Shown: in pieces, positions 6,812-11,934 of the stretch
Layout: each line of letters opens with the position of its first letter
Position numbering within the stretch: the stretch's first letter is position 1
From: Alphaproteobacteria bacterium
GTDB lineage: Bacteria; Pseudomonadota; Alphaproteobacteria; Caulobacterales; Caulobacteraceae
NCBI GenBank assembly: GCA_028869395.1
Contig: JAGWSE010000461.1
Location: 1 to 11,934, forward strand
Reading direction: 5' to 3'
DNA: 11,934 nucleotides
Notes under the pieces: model-generated
Seen by the model: only the letters and a program-made list of their open reading frames with translations
Told to the model about the DNA's origin: nothing
The model's database searches: none
Program-made: the position numbers and the translations under genes

Positions 6812-7213
6812 ATGGCTTCCCTCGATACGGGCCGACTCGAAACCGGCTTCTTCGCCTCCGACGCCTGGACGTGGTGGCAGGCGAAGAGGCTCCGCTACAA
6901 CCTGATGCTCGCCGGGTCGGGTTGGGCGGCCTACTTCGTCGCAGTCGGCCTGAATTACGGCTTCGGCCATCCCGTCTGGCGCGACTGGCGGGGCGGACTC
7001 GGCATGACGATCTTCCTCGGGACCGTCTGGCTGGTGATCATGGGCTTCGCCAACGTGGCGTTCCTGCTCGGCCCTGCCGTCGAGGGCTGGGTGAAGCCGC
7101 CGGACGTGGCGCGCTATCGGCGCACCGCCTGGGCGATGGGGTTGTGGGGCTCTGCCGTCGTCCCGTTCATCTTCCCGCTGGTGCAATTCGCCCTGCTGAT
7201 CGCAAAGAGCTGA
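6812..7213 (+). CDS. Small integral membrane protein of unknown function
   Basis: I do not recognise this 133-residue protein. It begins with a polar stretch (residues 1-30) containing the aromatic/basic segment WTWWQAKRLRYN (19-30). Three hydrophobic segments follow at about 32-50, 64-89 and 108-130, ending in a short basic tail. The loop between segments two and three holds GWVKPPDVARYRR (92-104), rich in positive charge and so probably cytoplasmic. There are no cysteines and no catalytic motif. The ATG at 6812 is supported by GGAG about 9 bases upstream; the frame is open further upstream but overlaps zapA and lacks codon signal there. It sits between zapA and the 6S RNA candidate on the same strand. 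A membrane protein is well supported; its function and any relation to division are open. Confidence 0.8.
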   Translation: MASLDTGRLETGFFASDAWTWWQAKRLRYNLMLAGSGWAAYFVAVGLNYGFGHPVWRDWRGGLGMTIFLGTVWLVIMGFANVAFLLGPAVEGWVKPPDVARYRRTAWAMGLWGSAVVPFIFPLVQFALLIAKS

Positions 7214-7223
7214 GCGGCGCCGC

Positions 7224-7251
7224 TTGAGAGGCGACTGTCGGCCCACTACCT
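7224..7251 (+). promoter_or_regulatory. Putative promoter of the 6S RNA gene
   Basis: TTGAGA at 7224-7229 and CTACCT at 7246-7251 are spaced by 16 bases. This fits the Caulobacter-type housekeeping pattern of a TTGAC-like box followed after up to 14 bases by a GCTANAWC-like box. It would place transcription start near 7258, giving an RNA of about 170 bases. Evidence is by eye. Confidence 0.45.
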
Positions 7252-7257
7252 TGCTTC

Positions 7258-7427
7258 CTCGGCGGGTCCTGCTGCAGCTCACGTCGAAGGCGACATATCC
7301 CAGCGACCTTAATCGTCTCGAAGGGAGCTGTCCCTGTCCGGGATCGTGGTCTCGGGCACTACGGCGCCCACCTGGTCTACCAGGTCGAGGGGATTAGACA
7401 GTCCTTCACGGCTCTCGCGGCGCCGCC
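7258..7427 (+). ncRNA. ssrS: 6S RNA candidate (ssrS)
   Basis: 6S RNA folds like an open promoter and sequesters housekeeping RNA polymerase. In many proteobacteria its gene lies just upstream of ygfA, as here. Hand folding gives the family architecture. A closing arm pairs GGCGG (7261-7265) with CCGCC (7423-7427), or GCTGC (7271-7275) with GCGGC (7417-7421), and GTCGAAGG (7283-7290) with CCTT-CA-CGGC (7403-7412) with a two-base bulge. A large unpaired bubble follows (7291-7303 against 7388-7402, the latter containing GGATTAGACAG). A terminal arm closes with CGACCT (7304-7309) and AGGTCG (7382-7387). A short hairpin, ACCTGG-TCTA-CCAGGT, lies on the 3' side, as in E. coli 6S RNA; it shares bases with the terminal-arm pairing, so the two are alternatives. 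The ends are approximate. No coding signal is visible here. Synteny plus fold make this a good but unproven call. Confidence 0.72.
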
Positions 7428-7451
7428 ACCCTTTCTATATGAAGCCGGGCC

Positions 7452-8027
7452 GTGGCCCCGGCTTTCGACAAGACCGCCCTTCGCCTGCGCATGCGGGGAC
7501 TGCGGCGCCGTATGGGGGCCGAGGTCCCTGACGCCGCCTGGCGCGCCGCTGCGGCCCTGCCCTTGCCGCGCCTGCCCCCTTTCCGGACCTTCGCCGCCTA
7601 CTACGCACAGGGGAGCGAGATCGACCCGTCCCCGCTGGCGGAGCGGCTGGCGGCCCATGGCGCCGCGGCGACACTGCCGGTCGCGCTGAGCGGCGAGGGG
7701 CGGCTGCAATTCCGGCGATGGCGGATCGGCGAGAGCCTGGAGCCGGATGCCGTGGGCGTCCCCTCGCCGCCGGCCGGCGAGCCGTCGCTTGCGCCCGAGC
7801 TGGTGATCGCGCCACTGCTGGCCTTCGACCGCTTCGGCGGCCGCCTCGGGCAGGGCGGCGGCCACTACGATCGCACCCTGGCGAACCTTCGCGCGACCGC
7901 ACCGGTTTTCGTCATCGGCCTCGCCTATGCGGCGCAGGAGGTGGACGAAATCCCGATGGAGCCGCATGACGAGCGCCTCGACGCCGTGCTGACGGAAGCC
8001 GGCTATAGGGAGTTCGAACGGGACTAG
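7452..8027 (+). CDS. ygfA: 5-formyltetrahydrofolate cyclo-ligase
   Basis: This cytoplasmic enzyme uses ATP to convert 5-formyltetrahydrofolate to 5,10-methenyltetrahydrofolate, returning an otherwise inert folate to one-carbon metabolism. The product is 191 residues, a normal length. The diagnostic motif is LLAFDRFGGRLGQGGGHYDR (about 122-141), containing the RLG-x-GGG-x-YDR core that binds ATP and phosphate. The C-terminal HDERLDAVLTE segment (172-182) matches the family's HD-x-x-xDA-x-x-TE pattern, and the N-terminal basic helix with K/R-x-x-LR-x-x-MR spacing is also typical. I take the GTG at 7452 as start because the N-terminal helix would be lost if the ATG at codon 14 were used; no strong ribosome-binding site decides it. 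It follows the 6S RNA candidate and may be read through from its promoter, as in E. coli. The next gene starts one base after the stop. Confidence 0.93.
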   Translation: MAPAFDKTALRLRMRGLRRRMGAEVPDAAWRAAAALPLPRLPPFRTFAAYYAQGSEIDPSPLAERLAAHGAAATLPVALSGEGRLQFRRWRIGESLEPDAVGVPSPPAGEPSLAPELVIAPLLAFDRFGGRLGQGGGHYDRTLANLRATAPVFVIGLAYAAQEVDEIPMEPHDERLDAVLTEAGYREFERD

Positions 8028-8028
8028 G

Positions 8029-8868
8029 ATGCGGTTTGCTTTCTTCGGTGACGTGGTCGGCCGCTCGGGCCGAGAGGGCCTGACGGCGCACCTGCCGGCG
8101 CTGCGGCGCCGGCTCGGGCTGGAGTTCGTGATCGTCAACGCCGAGAACGCCGCGGCCGGCTTCGGCATCACCGAGGCCACGGCGCGCGAACTGTTCGACG
8201 CCGGCGCCGACTGCCTGACCCTCGGCAATCACTCCTGGGACCAGAAGGAGGCGCTGACCTACATCGTCCGCGAGCCGCGCCTGATCCGCCCCGCGAACTA
8301 CCCCGCACTCGCCGATCCGCCAGGCCGCGGTTCGCAGCTGTTCGAGACGGAGAGCGGGCGCCGCGTGCTGGTGATCAACCTCCTCGGGCGCATCCACATG
8401 GATGCGCTGGACGATCCCTTCGCGGCGGCCGATCGCGAGCTGGAAGCCTGCCCGCTCGGAGCTGCGGCCGACGCGGTCGTCGTCGACATGCATGCCGAGG
8501 TCACGAGCGAGAAGATGGCCATGGGTCATTTCTGCGACGGCCGCGCGAGCCTGGTCGTGGGCACCCACACCCACGTGCCCACGGCCGACGCCCAGATCCT
8601 GCCCGGCGGCACGGGCTTCCAGACCGACGCCGGCGCCTGCGCCGACTACGACAGCGTCATCGGCAACGACAAGGAAGAGCCGCTGCGGCGGTTCACGACG
8701 CGCATCTCCGGCGGCCGGTTCAAGCCGGCGGAGGGGCCGGCGACCGTCTGCGGGGTTTTCGTGGAGACGCACGAGGCCACAGGGTTCGCACGGCGCATTG
8801 AGCCGATCCGCGTGGGCGGGCGGCTATCCGAGCACGTGCCGGTGGTGGACGGCGTGGCGGCGCGTTAG
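8029..8868 (+). CDS. YmdB-type (TIGR00282) metallophosphoesterase
   Basis: This 279-residue cytoplasmic protein belongs to the calcineurin-like metallophosphoesterases of the Bacillus YmdB group; the Bacillus member hydrolyses 2',3'-cyclic nucleotides. Metal-site residues are all in place: Asp8 in FFGDVVG, Glu39-Asn40 in VNAEN, Asn67-His68 in LGNHSWD, His155 in DMHAEVTSEK, and His180/His182 in GTHTHVPTAD. The family signature TDAGACADYDSVIG (199-212) follows. The true substrate here is not determined by sequence. E. coli YmdB is an unrelated macrodomain protein, so I give no symbol. The ATG is one base after the ygfA stop, implying an ssrS-ygfA-phosphoesterase transcription unit. The stop codon overlaps that of the convergent EF-hand gene: the sequence TTAG holds TAG for this gene and TAA for the other. 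Confidence 0.93.
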   Translation: MRFAFFGDVVGRSGREGLTAHLPALRRRLGLEFVIVNAENAAAGFGITEATARELFDAGADCLTLGNHSWDQKEALTYIVREPRLIRPANYPALADPPGRGSQLFETESGRRVLVINLLGRIHMDALDDPFAAADRELEACPLGAAADAVVVDMHAEVTSEKMAMGHFCDGRASLVVGTHTHVPTADAQILPGGTGFQTDAGACADYDSVIGNDKEEPLRRFTTRISGGRFKPAEGPATVCGVFVETHEATGFARRIEPIRVGGRLSEHVPVVDGVAAR

Positions 8869-9608
8869 CGGCGGCCCCGGTGGCGCTTCTCGCCGCGATC
8901 GCCGCTGCGCGCGGCCTTCAGCTCGGCGAGGGTGAGCTGGCCGGTCTTGGCCTTGTCCAGCGTCGCGAAACGGCGCGCCGTGGCCGCGCGCCACTCCCGC
9001 AGCGTGACCTTGCCGTCGACGTTCGCATCGGCGTTGGCGATGGGCTCCGGCTCGTCGATCAGCGAATAGCGCGCCGCGCCCTCTAGCTCGCCGGCCATAC
9101 CGCCAAAGCCACTGCCGCCGCGCGCGCCCTCGCCGCGCTCGCCGCGGCCGCCGGCATCGCTGTCACGGTCGCGACCGGTGCGGCCCCCGTGACGGGCGCC
9201 CGGAAAGCTTTCACCGTGTTCGCCGCTCCCATGGCTGCGCTCCGGCCGCTGCAATCCCTCGGCCGAGATCTCGGGGGCGATGGTCTGCTCGTAGTTCTGC
9301 GCCTCGAGGCCGTCGATCACGCCGTCGCCGTTCAGGTCCACCACCTTGAAGAACCGCAGCGCGTCGGCCTGAAACTCCGCCTCGGTGAGGACGCCGTCGT
9401 GGTTCGCATCGGCCTGGTCGAACCAGGCCTCCAGCCCGTCGCGCTCTCGGAACGGCTCGCCCGAGGGGCTGATGAAGAGGCGCGGACCCATGCGGTGCTC
9501 GCCGGGGCCGCCGTGGTGGCGGAAATCGCCGCGATGCTCCCGCCGCGGCTCGGAGGCGCAGGCGGCCAGGGTCAGCGTCAGCCCGGTCACGGCGAGCAGC
9601 TTCAGCAT
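8865..9608 (-). CDS. EF-hand calcium-binding lipoprotein
   Basis: The 247-residue product starts with a lipoprotein signal peptide: Lys3, a hydrophobic core, and lipobox LAAC with Cys17 as the likely lipidation site. It is therefore probably anchored on the periplasmic side of an envelope membrane. Three EF-hand loops keep the D-x-N-x-DG-x-[VIL]-x-x-x-E pattern: 67-78, 91-102 and 194-205. A fourth at 218-229 (DKAKTGQLTLAE) lacks the acidic residues at positions 3 and 5 and is probably weak. Between the two halves, residues about 123-170 form a Gly, Arg, His and Glu-rich low-complexity linker. The C terminus is strongly basic. I chose the ATG at 9608 because GGAGGA stands just upstream; a start at 9629 would put seven extra residues before the signal. 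Calcium binding is likely; the biological role is unknown. It is convergent with the phosphoesterase gene. Confidence 0.87.
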   Translation of the reverse strand: MLKLLAVTGLTLTLAACASEPRREHRGDFRHHGGPGEHRMGPRLFISPSGEPFRERDGLEAWFDQADANHDGVLTEAEFQADALRFFKVVDLNGDGVIDGLEAQNYEQTIAPEISAEGLQRPERSHGSGEHGESFPGARHGGRTGRDRDSDAGGRGERGEGARGGSGFGGMAGELEGAARYSLIDEPEPIANADANVDGKVTLREWRAATARRFATLDKAKTGQLTLAELKAARSGDRGEKRHRGRR

Positions 9609-9739
9609 CGGCGTCCTCCGGTTCGCCATCCATCGAGTGGCCGAGCCGTGCGGCCAAATTGGGCCGGGCAGGTGACGGGCGCGAAACCGTTTCGCGCGGC
9701 CGCGCGCCGGGCTAGGCTTGCCGCGGGGGAGGGGCCGCC
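9609..9739. promoter_or_regulatory. Divergent control region with perfect palindrome
   Basis: These 131 bases separate the divergent EF-hand lipoprotein and holin-like genes. A perfect inverted repeat GCGCGAAA-CCG-TTTCGCGC occupies 9679-9697. A GCTAGGCT sequence at 9711-9718, similar to alphaproteobacterial -10 boxes, lies 13 bases beyond it on the holin-like side, so the palindrome would cover the -35 area of that promoter. GGGGGAGGGG before the ATG at 9740 is the ribosome-binding site. The role of the palindrome as an operator is inferred. Confidence 0.45.
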
Positions 9740-10093
9740 ATGCTGGTCAGGTTCATTATTCGCGCGCTGTTCGCCGCGCTCGGGCTGTGGCTTTCGGAAC
9801 GGCTGGTCCGCGGCGTGCGGGTGAACAGCGTCGAGACGCTGATCGTGGCCGCCGTGCTGCTGGGCCTGGTCAACGCCTTCGTCAGGCCGGTGGTCTTCGT
9901 GCTCACCCTGCCGCTGACGATCGTGACCCTGGGCCTGTTCCTGCTGGTCGTGAATGCGCTGATGATCATGTTGGTCTCGGCCTTCCTGCGGGGCTTCGAG
10001 GTGCATGGCCTGATGGCCGGTGTGCTCGCCGCCGTCATCACCGGCGTGACCAGCTGGATCGGTCACGCGGTCATCCGGGATGCGGGCTATTGA
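9740..10093 (+). CDS. Small four-helix membrane protein, 'phage holin family' (YvlD-like)
   Basis: The 117-residue product is almost wholly hydrophobic, with four likely membrane segments at about 4-19, 33-47, 50-79 (possibly broken) and 89-110. It matches the YvlD-like, mycobacteriophage-holin-type family by size, the N-terminal R-x-x-x-x-x-x-LGLWL segment, and the conserved central VNAFVRPVVFVLTLPLTIVT region, where N-x-x-[IVF]-[RK]-P followed by LTLP-[LI]-T recurs. Despite the database name, chromosomal members are ordinary membrane proteins not known to lyse cells, and no phage genes surround this one. A good ribosome-binding site (GGGGGAGGGG) supports the start. The gene overlaps the convergent CoA-transferase gene by 23 bases at the 3' end. 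A function beyond membrane localisation cannot be assigned. Confidence 0.85.
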   Translation: MLVRFIIRALFAALGLWLSERLVRGVRVNSVETLIVAAVLLGLVNAFVRPVVFVLTLPLTIVTLGLFLLVVNALMIMLVSAFLRGFEVHGLMAGVLAAVITGVTSWIGHAVIRDAGY

Positions 10094-11279
10094 CCGCCGC
10101 GCCCGCCGCGATCATCGCCTCCACCGCCTCCTCGGAATAGCCGAGCTCCGTCAGGACCTCGCGGGTGTGCTGGCCCAGCTTCGGCGCCGGGCCGCGGGGG
10201 CTCGTGTCCACGCCTGGAAAACGGACCGGCGCGGCCGGACCCCAGAAGCTGCCGCCCCAGCCGTCGGGCGTATCGACGAAGATTCCCGCCTCGTGCGCCA
10301 TGGGGTTCATCTCCAGGTCGTGCAGCGAGTCCATCGGCGCAAAGGCGATGTCGGCCGCGTTCAGCAGCGCCGAGGCCTCGTCCAGCGTCATGGCGTCGAA
10401 GGCCGTTTCCAGCGCGGCGCGCACATAGCGGACGTCGTGGATGTCCTGGAACGGCGGGCGGAAGCGCGCCTCCGCATAGATGTCCTCGCGGCCGATCGCC
10501 TTCAGCACGTTCGGGTAGTCGTTGGGGCTTTTCACGACGACCACGAACCAGCGGTCGTCGGCCGTATGGAAGAATCCCGAGAAGGCGACCATGCGGTCCT
10601 TCTTCGGCTGTGCGGTGGTCACATCGCCGTAGCGGAGCAGCAGCGACAGGTCCCAGCCGATGGCGTAGGCGCCCACCCGCATGAGGGCGGTCTCCACCTG
10701 CCGCCCGCGGCCCGTCTGCGAGCGTTCGTAGAGCGCGGCCAGCACCCCCGAGAGCGTCGCCAGCGCAGTCATGTGATCGCCGAATCCCGGGCGGGACGGA
10801 AACGGCTCCTGGTCGGGTGGGATCATCGAGTGCGCCACGCCCGAACGGGCCCAGAAGGCGGTGATGTCGAATGCGGCCGCATCCGCCATCTCGCCGGTCA
10901 GGCCATAGCCGGTGACGTTGGTGTAGATCAGGTGCGGACAGGCGTCCCTGACGCTGTCGTAGTCGAGGCCTGCGCGCTTCAGCGAGCCCGGCCGGACGTT
11001 GGTCACGAAGACGTCGGCCTGTTTCATCAGTGCAAGCAGCGCCGCGCGACCCTCCGGCTTGGAGGTGTCGAGCACCACGCCCCGCTTGCCGCGGTTCTCC
11101 ATGCTGAACACCGGGTTTCCGGGACTCTCGGCGGTGTCGAGGAAGAAGGCGCGGGTGGCGTCGCCGGCCGGGCTCTCGACCTTGATCACGCTCGCGCCCC
11201 AGTCGGCCATCACCGCGGCGCAGCCCGGCCCGGCCACCCAGGTCGACCACTCCAGCACCTTCAGGCCTTCCAGCAGCAT
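10071..11279 (-). CDS. Family III CoA-transferase (CaiB/BaiF type)
   Basis: This 402-residue cytoplasmic enzyme belongs to the family III CoA-transferases, which move CoA between carboxylic acids through an aspartyl-CoA mixed anhydride. Supporting features are the N-terminal LLEGLKVLEWSTWVAGPGCA (2-21), ADWGASVIKVE (25-35), the FSMENRGKRGVVLD segment (58-71), TNVRPGSLKRAGLDY (93-107) and Asp138 in AAFDITAFWARSG, at the position of the catalytic Asp. The RPGFGDHMTALATLSGVLAAL region and the FVVVVKSPND segment also fit. The CoA donor and acceptor cannot be read from sequence; related enzymes act on formate/oxalate, carnitine, bile acids and 2-methylacyl-CoA. ATG at 11279 is preferred over GTG at 11285 because GGGGGAG is spaced correctly only for the ATG. 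The 3' end overlaps the holin-like gene. A groEL terminator lies upstream, so this gene needs its own promoter; CCTATGGTTC near 11311 is a possible -10 region. Confidence 0.92.
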   Translation of the reverse strand: MLLEGLKVLEWSTWVAGPGCAAVMADWGASVIKVESPAGDATRAFFLDTAESPGNPVFSMENRGKRGVVLDTSKPEGRAALLALMKQADVFVTNVRPGSLKRAGLDYDSVRDACPHLIYTNVTGYGLTGEMADAAAFDITAFWARSGVAHSMIPPDQEPFPSRPGFGDHMTALATLSGVLAALYERSQTGRGRQVETALMRVGAYAIGWDLSLLLRYGDVTTAQPKKDRMVAFSGFFHTADDRWFVVVVKSPNDYPNVLKAIGREDIYAEARFRPPFQDIHDVRYVRAALETAFDAMTLDEASALLNAADIAFAPMDSLHDLEMNPMAHEAGIFVDTPDGWGGSFWGPAAPVRFPGVDTSPRGPAPKLGQHTREVLTELGYSEEAVEAMIAAGAAVNSPHPG

Positions 11280-11330
11280 GCGCACTCTCCCCCAAGCTCG
11301 TTCCGTCGAACCATAGGCGGGCGCGGGAGC

Positions 11331-11363
11331 AAAGAAAAAGGGCGGAGCCTCGCGGCCCCGCCC
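11331..11363 (-). terminator. Intrinsic terminator of groEL
   Basis: On the minus strand GGGCGGGGCC pairs with GGCTCCGCCC (10 pairs, one of them G-U) around a GCGA tetraloop of the stable GNRA type. TTTTTCTTT follows directly. This is a textbook Rho-independent terminator, about 75 bases past the groEL stop codon. Confidence 0.88.
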
Positions 11364-11391
11364 TCGATCTTACGCGGTGCTGGATCCCGGC

Positions 11392-11427
11392 TCCGGCTTT
11401 GCGCCTTGCGGCGCTCGGCGGGCCGGA
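11392..11427. repeat. REP-like palindromic element in the groEL 3' untranslated region
   Basis: An outer inverted repeat, TCCGGCT (11392-11398) with GGCCGGA (11421-11427), encloses a perfect inner hairpin GCGCC-TTGC-GGCGC (11401-11414). The flanks, GGATCCCGG on the left and GGAATGACGG on the right, resemble short dispersed palindromic elements common in intergenic regions of high-GC alphaproteobacteria. Only one copy is visible here, so its repeat status is inferred. Confidence 0.45.
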
Positions 11428-11437
11428 ATGACGGACC

Positions 11438-11934
11438 TTAGAAGTCCATGTCGCCCATGCCGCCCATGCCGCCGCCGGGCATGCCACCCGCAGCGCCGCC
11501 GCCCTTCTTGGGGGCTTCGACGATGGCGGCTTCCGTCGTGATCAGCAGGCCGGCGACCGAGGCCGCGTCCTGCAGAGCCGTGCGGACCACCTTCGCCGGG
11601 TCGATCACGCCGGCCTGCACGAGGTCGACGTATTCTTCCGTCTGGGCGTTGAAGCCGAAGGTGGCGGAGGTGTTCTCCAGCACCTTGCCGACCACGATCG
11701 AGCCTTCCACGCCGGCGTTCTCGGCGATCTGGCGGATCGGGGCCTGCAGCGCGCGGCGCACGATGGCGACGCCGGCTTCCTGGTCGTCGTTGTCGCCCTT
11801 GAAGCCGTCGAGGACCTTGGAGGCCTTCAGCAGGGCGACGCCGCCGCCCGGCACGATGCCTTCCTCAACGGCCGCACGGGTCGCGTTGAGCGCGTCGTCG
11901 ACGCGGTCCTTCTTCTCCTTCACCTCGACTTCGG
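11438..11934 (-). CDS. groEL: Chaperonin GroEL, C-terminal part (5' end outside the window)
   Basis: GroEL forms the double-ring ATP-driven chamber that folds cytoplasmic proteins with GroES. The window holds 164 complete C-terminal codons plus a partial one, of a protein usually near 545 residues. Visible hallmarks are KEKKDRVDDALNATRAAVEE near the right edge, then GIVPGGGVALL, which belongs to the equatorial domain and nucleotide pocket. RQIAENAGVEGSIVVGKV, the YVDLVQAGVIDPAKVVRTAL segment and AASVAGLLITTEAAIVE follow. The tail ends in Gly-Gly-Met repeats and MGDMDF, the normal flexible extension into the ring cavity. The stop is TAA at 11438-11440. A palindromic element and a strong intrinsic terminator follow. 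The promoter and a groES partner, if adjacent, would lie beyond the right edge. Identification is secure. Confidence 0.98.
   Translation of the reverse strand, partial: EVEVKEKKDRVDDALNATRAAVEEGIVPGGGVALLKASKVLDGFKGDNDDQEAGVAIVRRALQAPIRQIAENAGVEGSIVVGKVLENTSATFGFNAQTEEYVDLVQAGVIDPAKVVRTALQDAASVAGLLITTEAAIVEAPKKGGGAAGGMPGGGMGGMGDMDF

Noticed and set aside
9740..10093. Prophage remnant, suggested by the 'holin' family name
   Set aside because: No lysis, structural or integrase genes, attachment repeats or compositional shift surround it. YvlD-like members are ordinary chromosomal membrane proteins.
10080..11487. Long open frames on both strands over the CoA-transferase gene, other than the one annotated
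   Set aside because: Only the minus-strand frame ending at 10071 shows family III CoA-transferase motifs. The others are Arg/Gly/His-rich shadows.
1..11934. CRISPR arrays, insertion sequences, defence islands, biosynthetic clusters
   Set aside because: I found no spaced repeats, transposase motifs or terminal inverted repeats. Nearly all sequence is accounted for by conserved housekeeping genes.

Overview
This window looks like chromosomal housekeeping DNA from a high-GC alphaproteobacterium, most likely in or near the Caulobacterales (Caulobacter, Phenylobacterium and relatives). The lineage call is inference. It rests on the strong G/C bias at third codon positions, a zauP-zapA cell-division operon of the kind described in Caulobacter, a 6S-RNA-like locus directly upstream of a 5-formyltetrahydrofolate cyclo-ligase gene, and a GroEL tail rich in Gly-Gly-Met. 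I saw no mobile element, phage block, CRISPR array, tRNA or rRNA. No stretch longer than 300 bases lacks a gene.

Layout. Minus strand, 1-2138: gap followed by pgk, a two-gene glycolysis/Calvin-type operon; pgk runs off the left edge with only its C-terminal end missing. Minus strand, 2337-5990: a tight unit of transketolase (tkt), purT and a GNAT acetyltransferase, with 4 and 2 bases between genes. Plus strand, 6141-8868: zauP-zapA (Z-ring organisation), an unrecognised small three-helix membrane protein, a 6S RNA candidate (ssrS), ygfA and a YmdB-type metallophosphoesterase. Minus strand, 8865-9608: an EF-hand lipoprotein convergent with the phosphoesterase; the two stop codons overlap. Plus strand, 9740-10093: a small four-helix 'holin-like' membrane protein. 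Minus strand, 10071-11279: a family III CoA-transferase. Minus strand, from 11438 to the right edge: the C-terminal third of groEL, followed by a palindromic element and a textbook intrinsic terminator.

How the genes fit together. gap, pgk and tkt belong to central sugar-phosphate metabolism. purT uses formate for a purine-ring step and ygfA recycles 5-formyl-folate, so one-carbon and purine supply is a secondary theme. The zauP-zapA and 6S-ygfA blocks link division with growth-phase control of transcription.

The most notable anomaly is in tkt. The reading frame is intact for 656 codons except for one in-frame amber codon (TAG, 4248-4250) where a Glu codon (GAG) would be expected. It cuts the protein to 580 residues, inside its C-terminal domain. 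TAG is used as an ordinary terminator by at least four genes here, so general stop-codon reassignment is unlikely. A recent mutation or a one-base sequence error are the leading explanations. Secondary points of interest are a perfect 19-base palindrome between the EF-hand lipoprotein and the holin-like gene, an AAGATCGC direct repeat over the putative zauP promoter, and the unrecognised membrane protein between zapA and ssrS.
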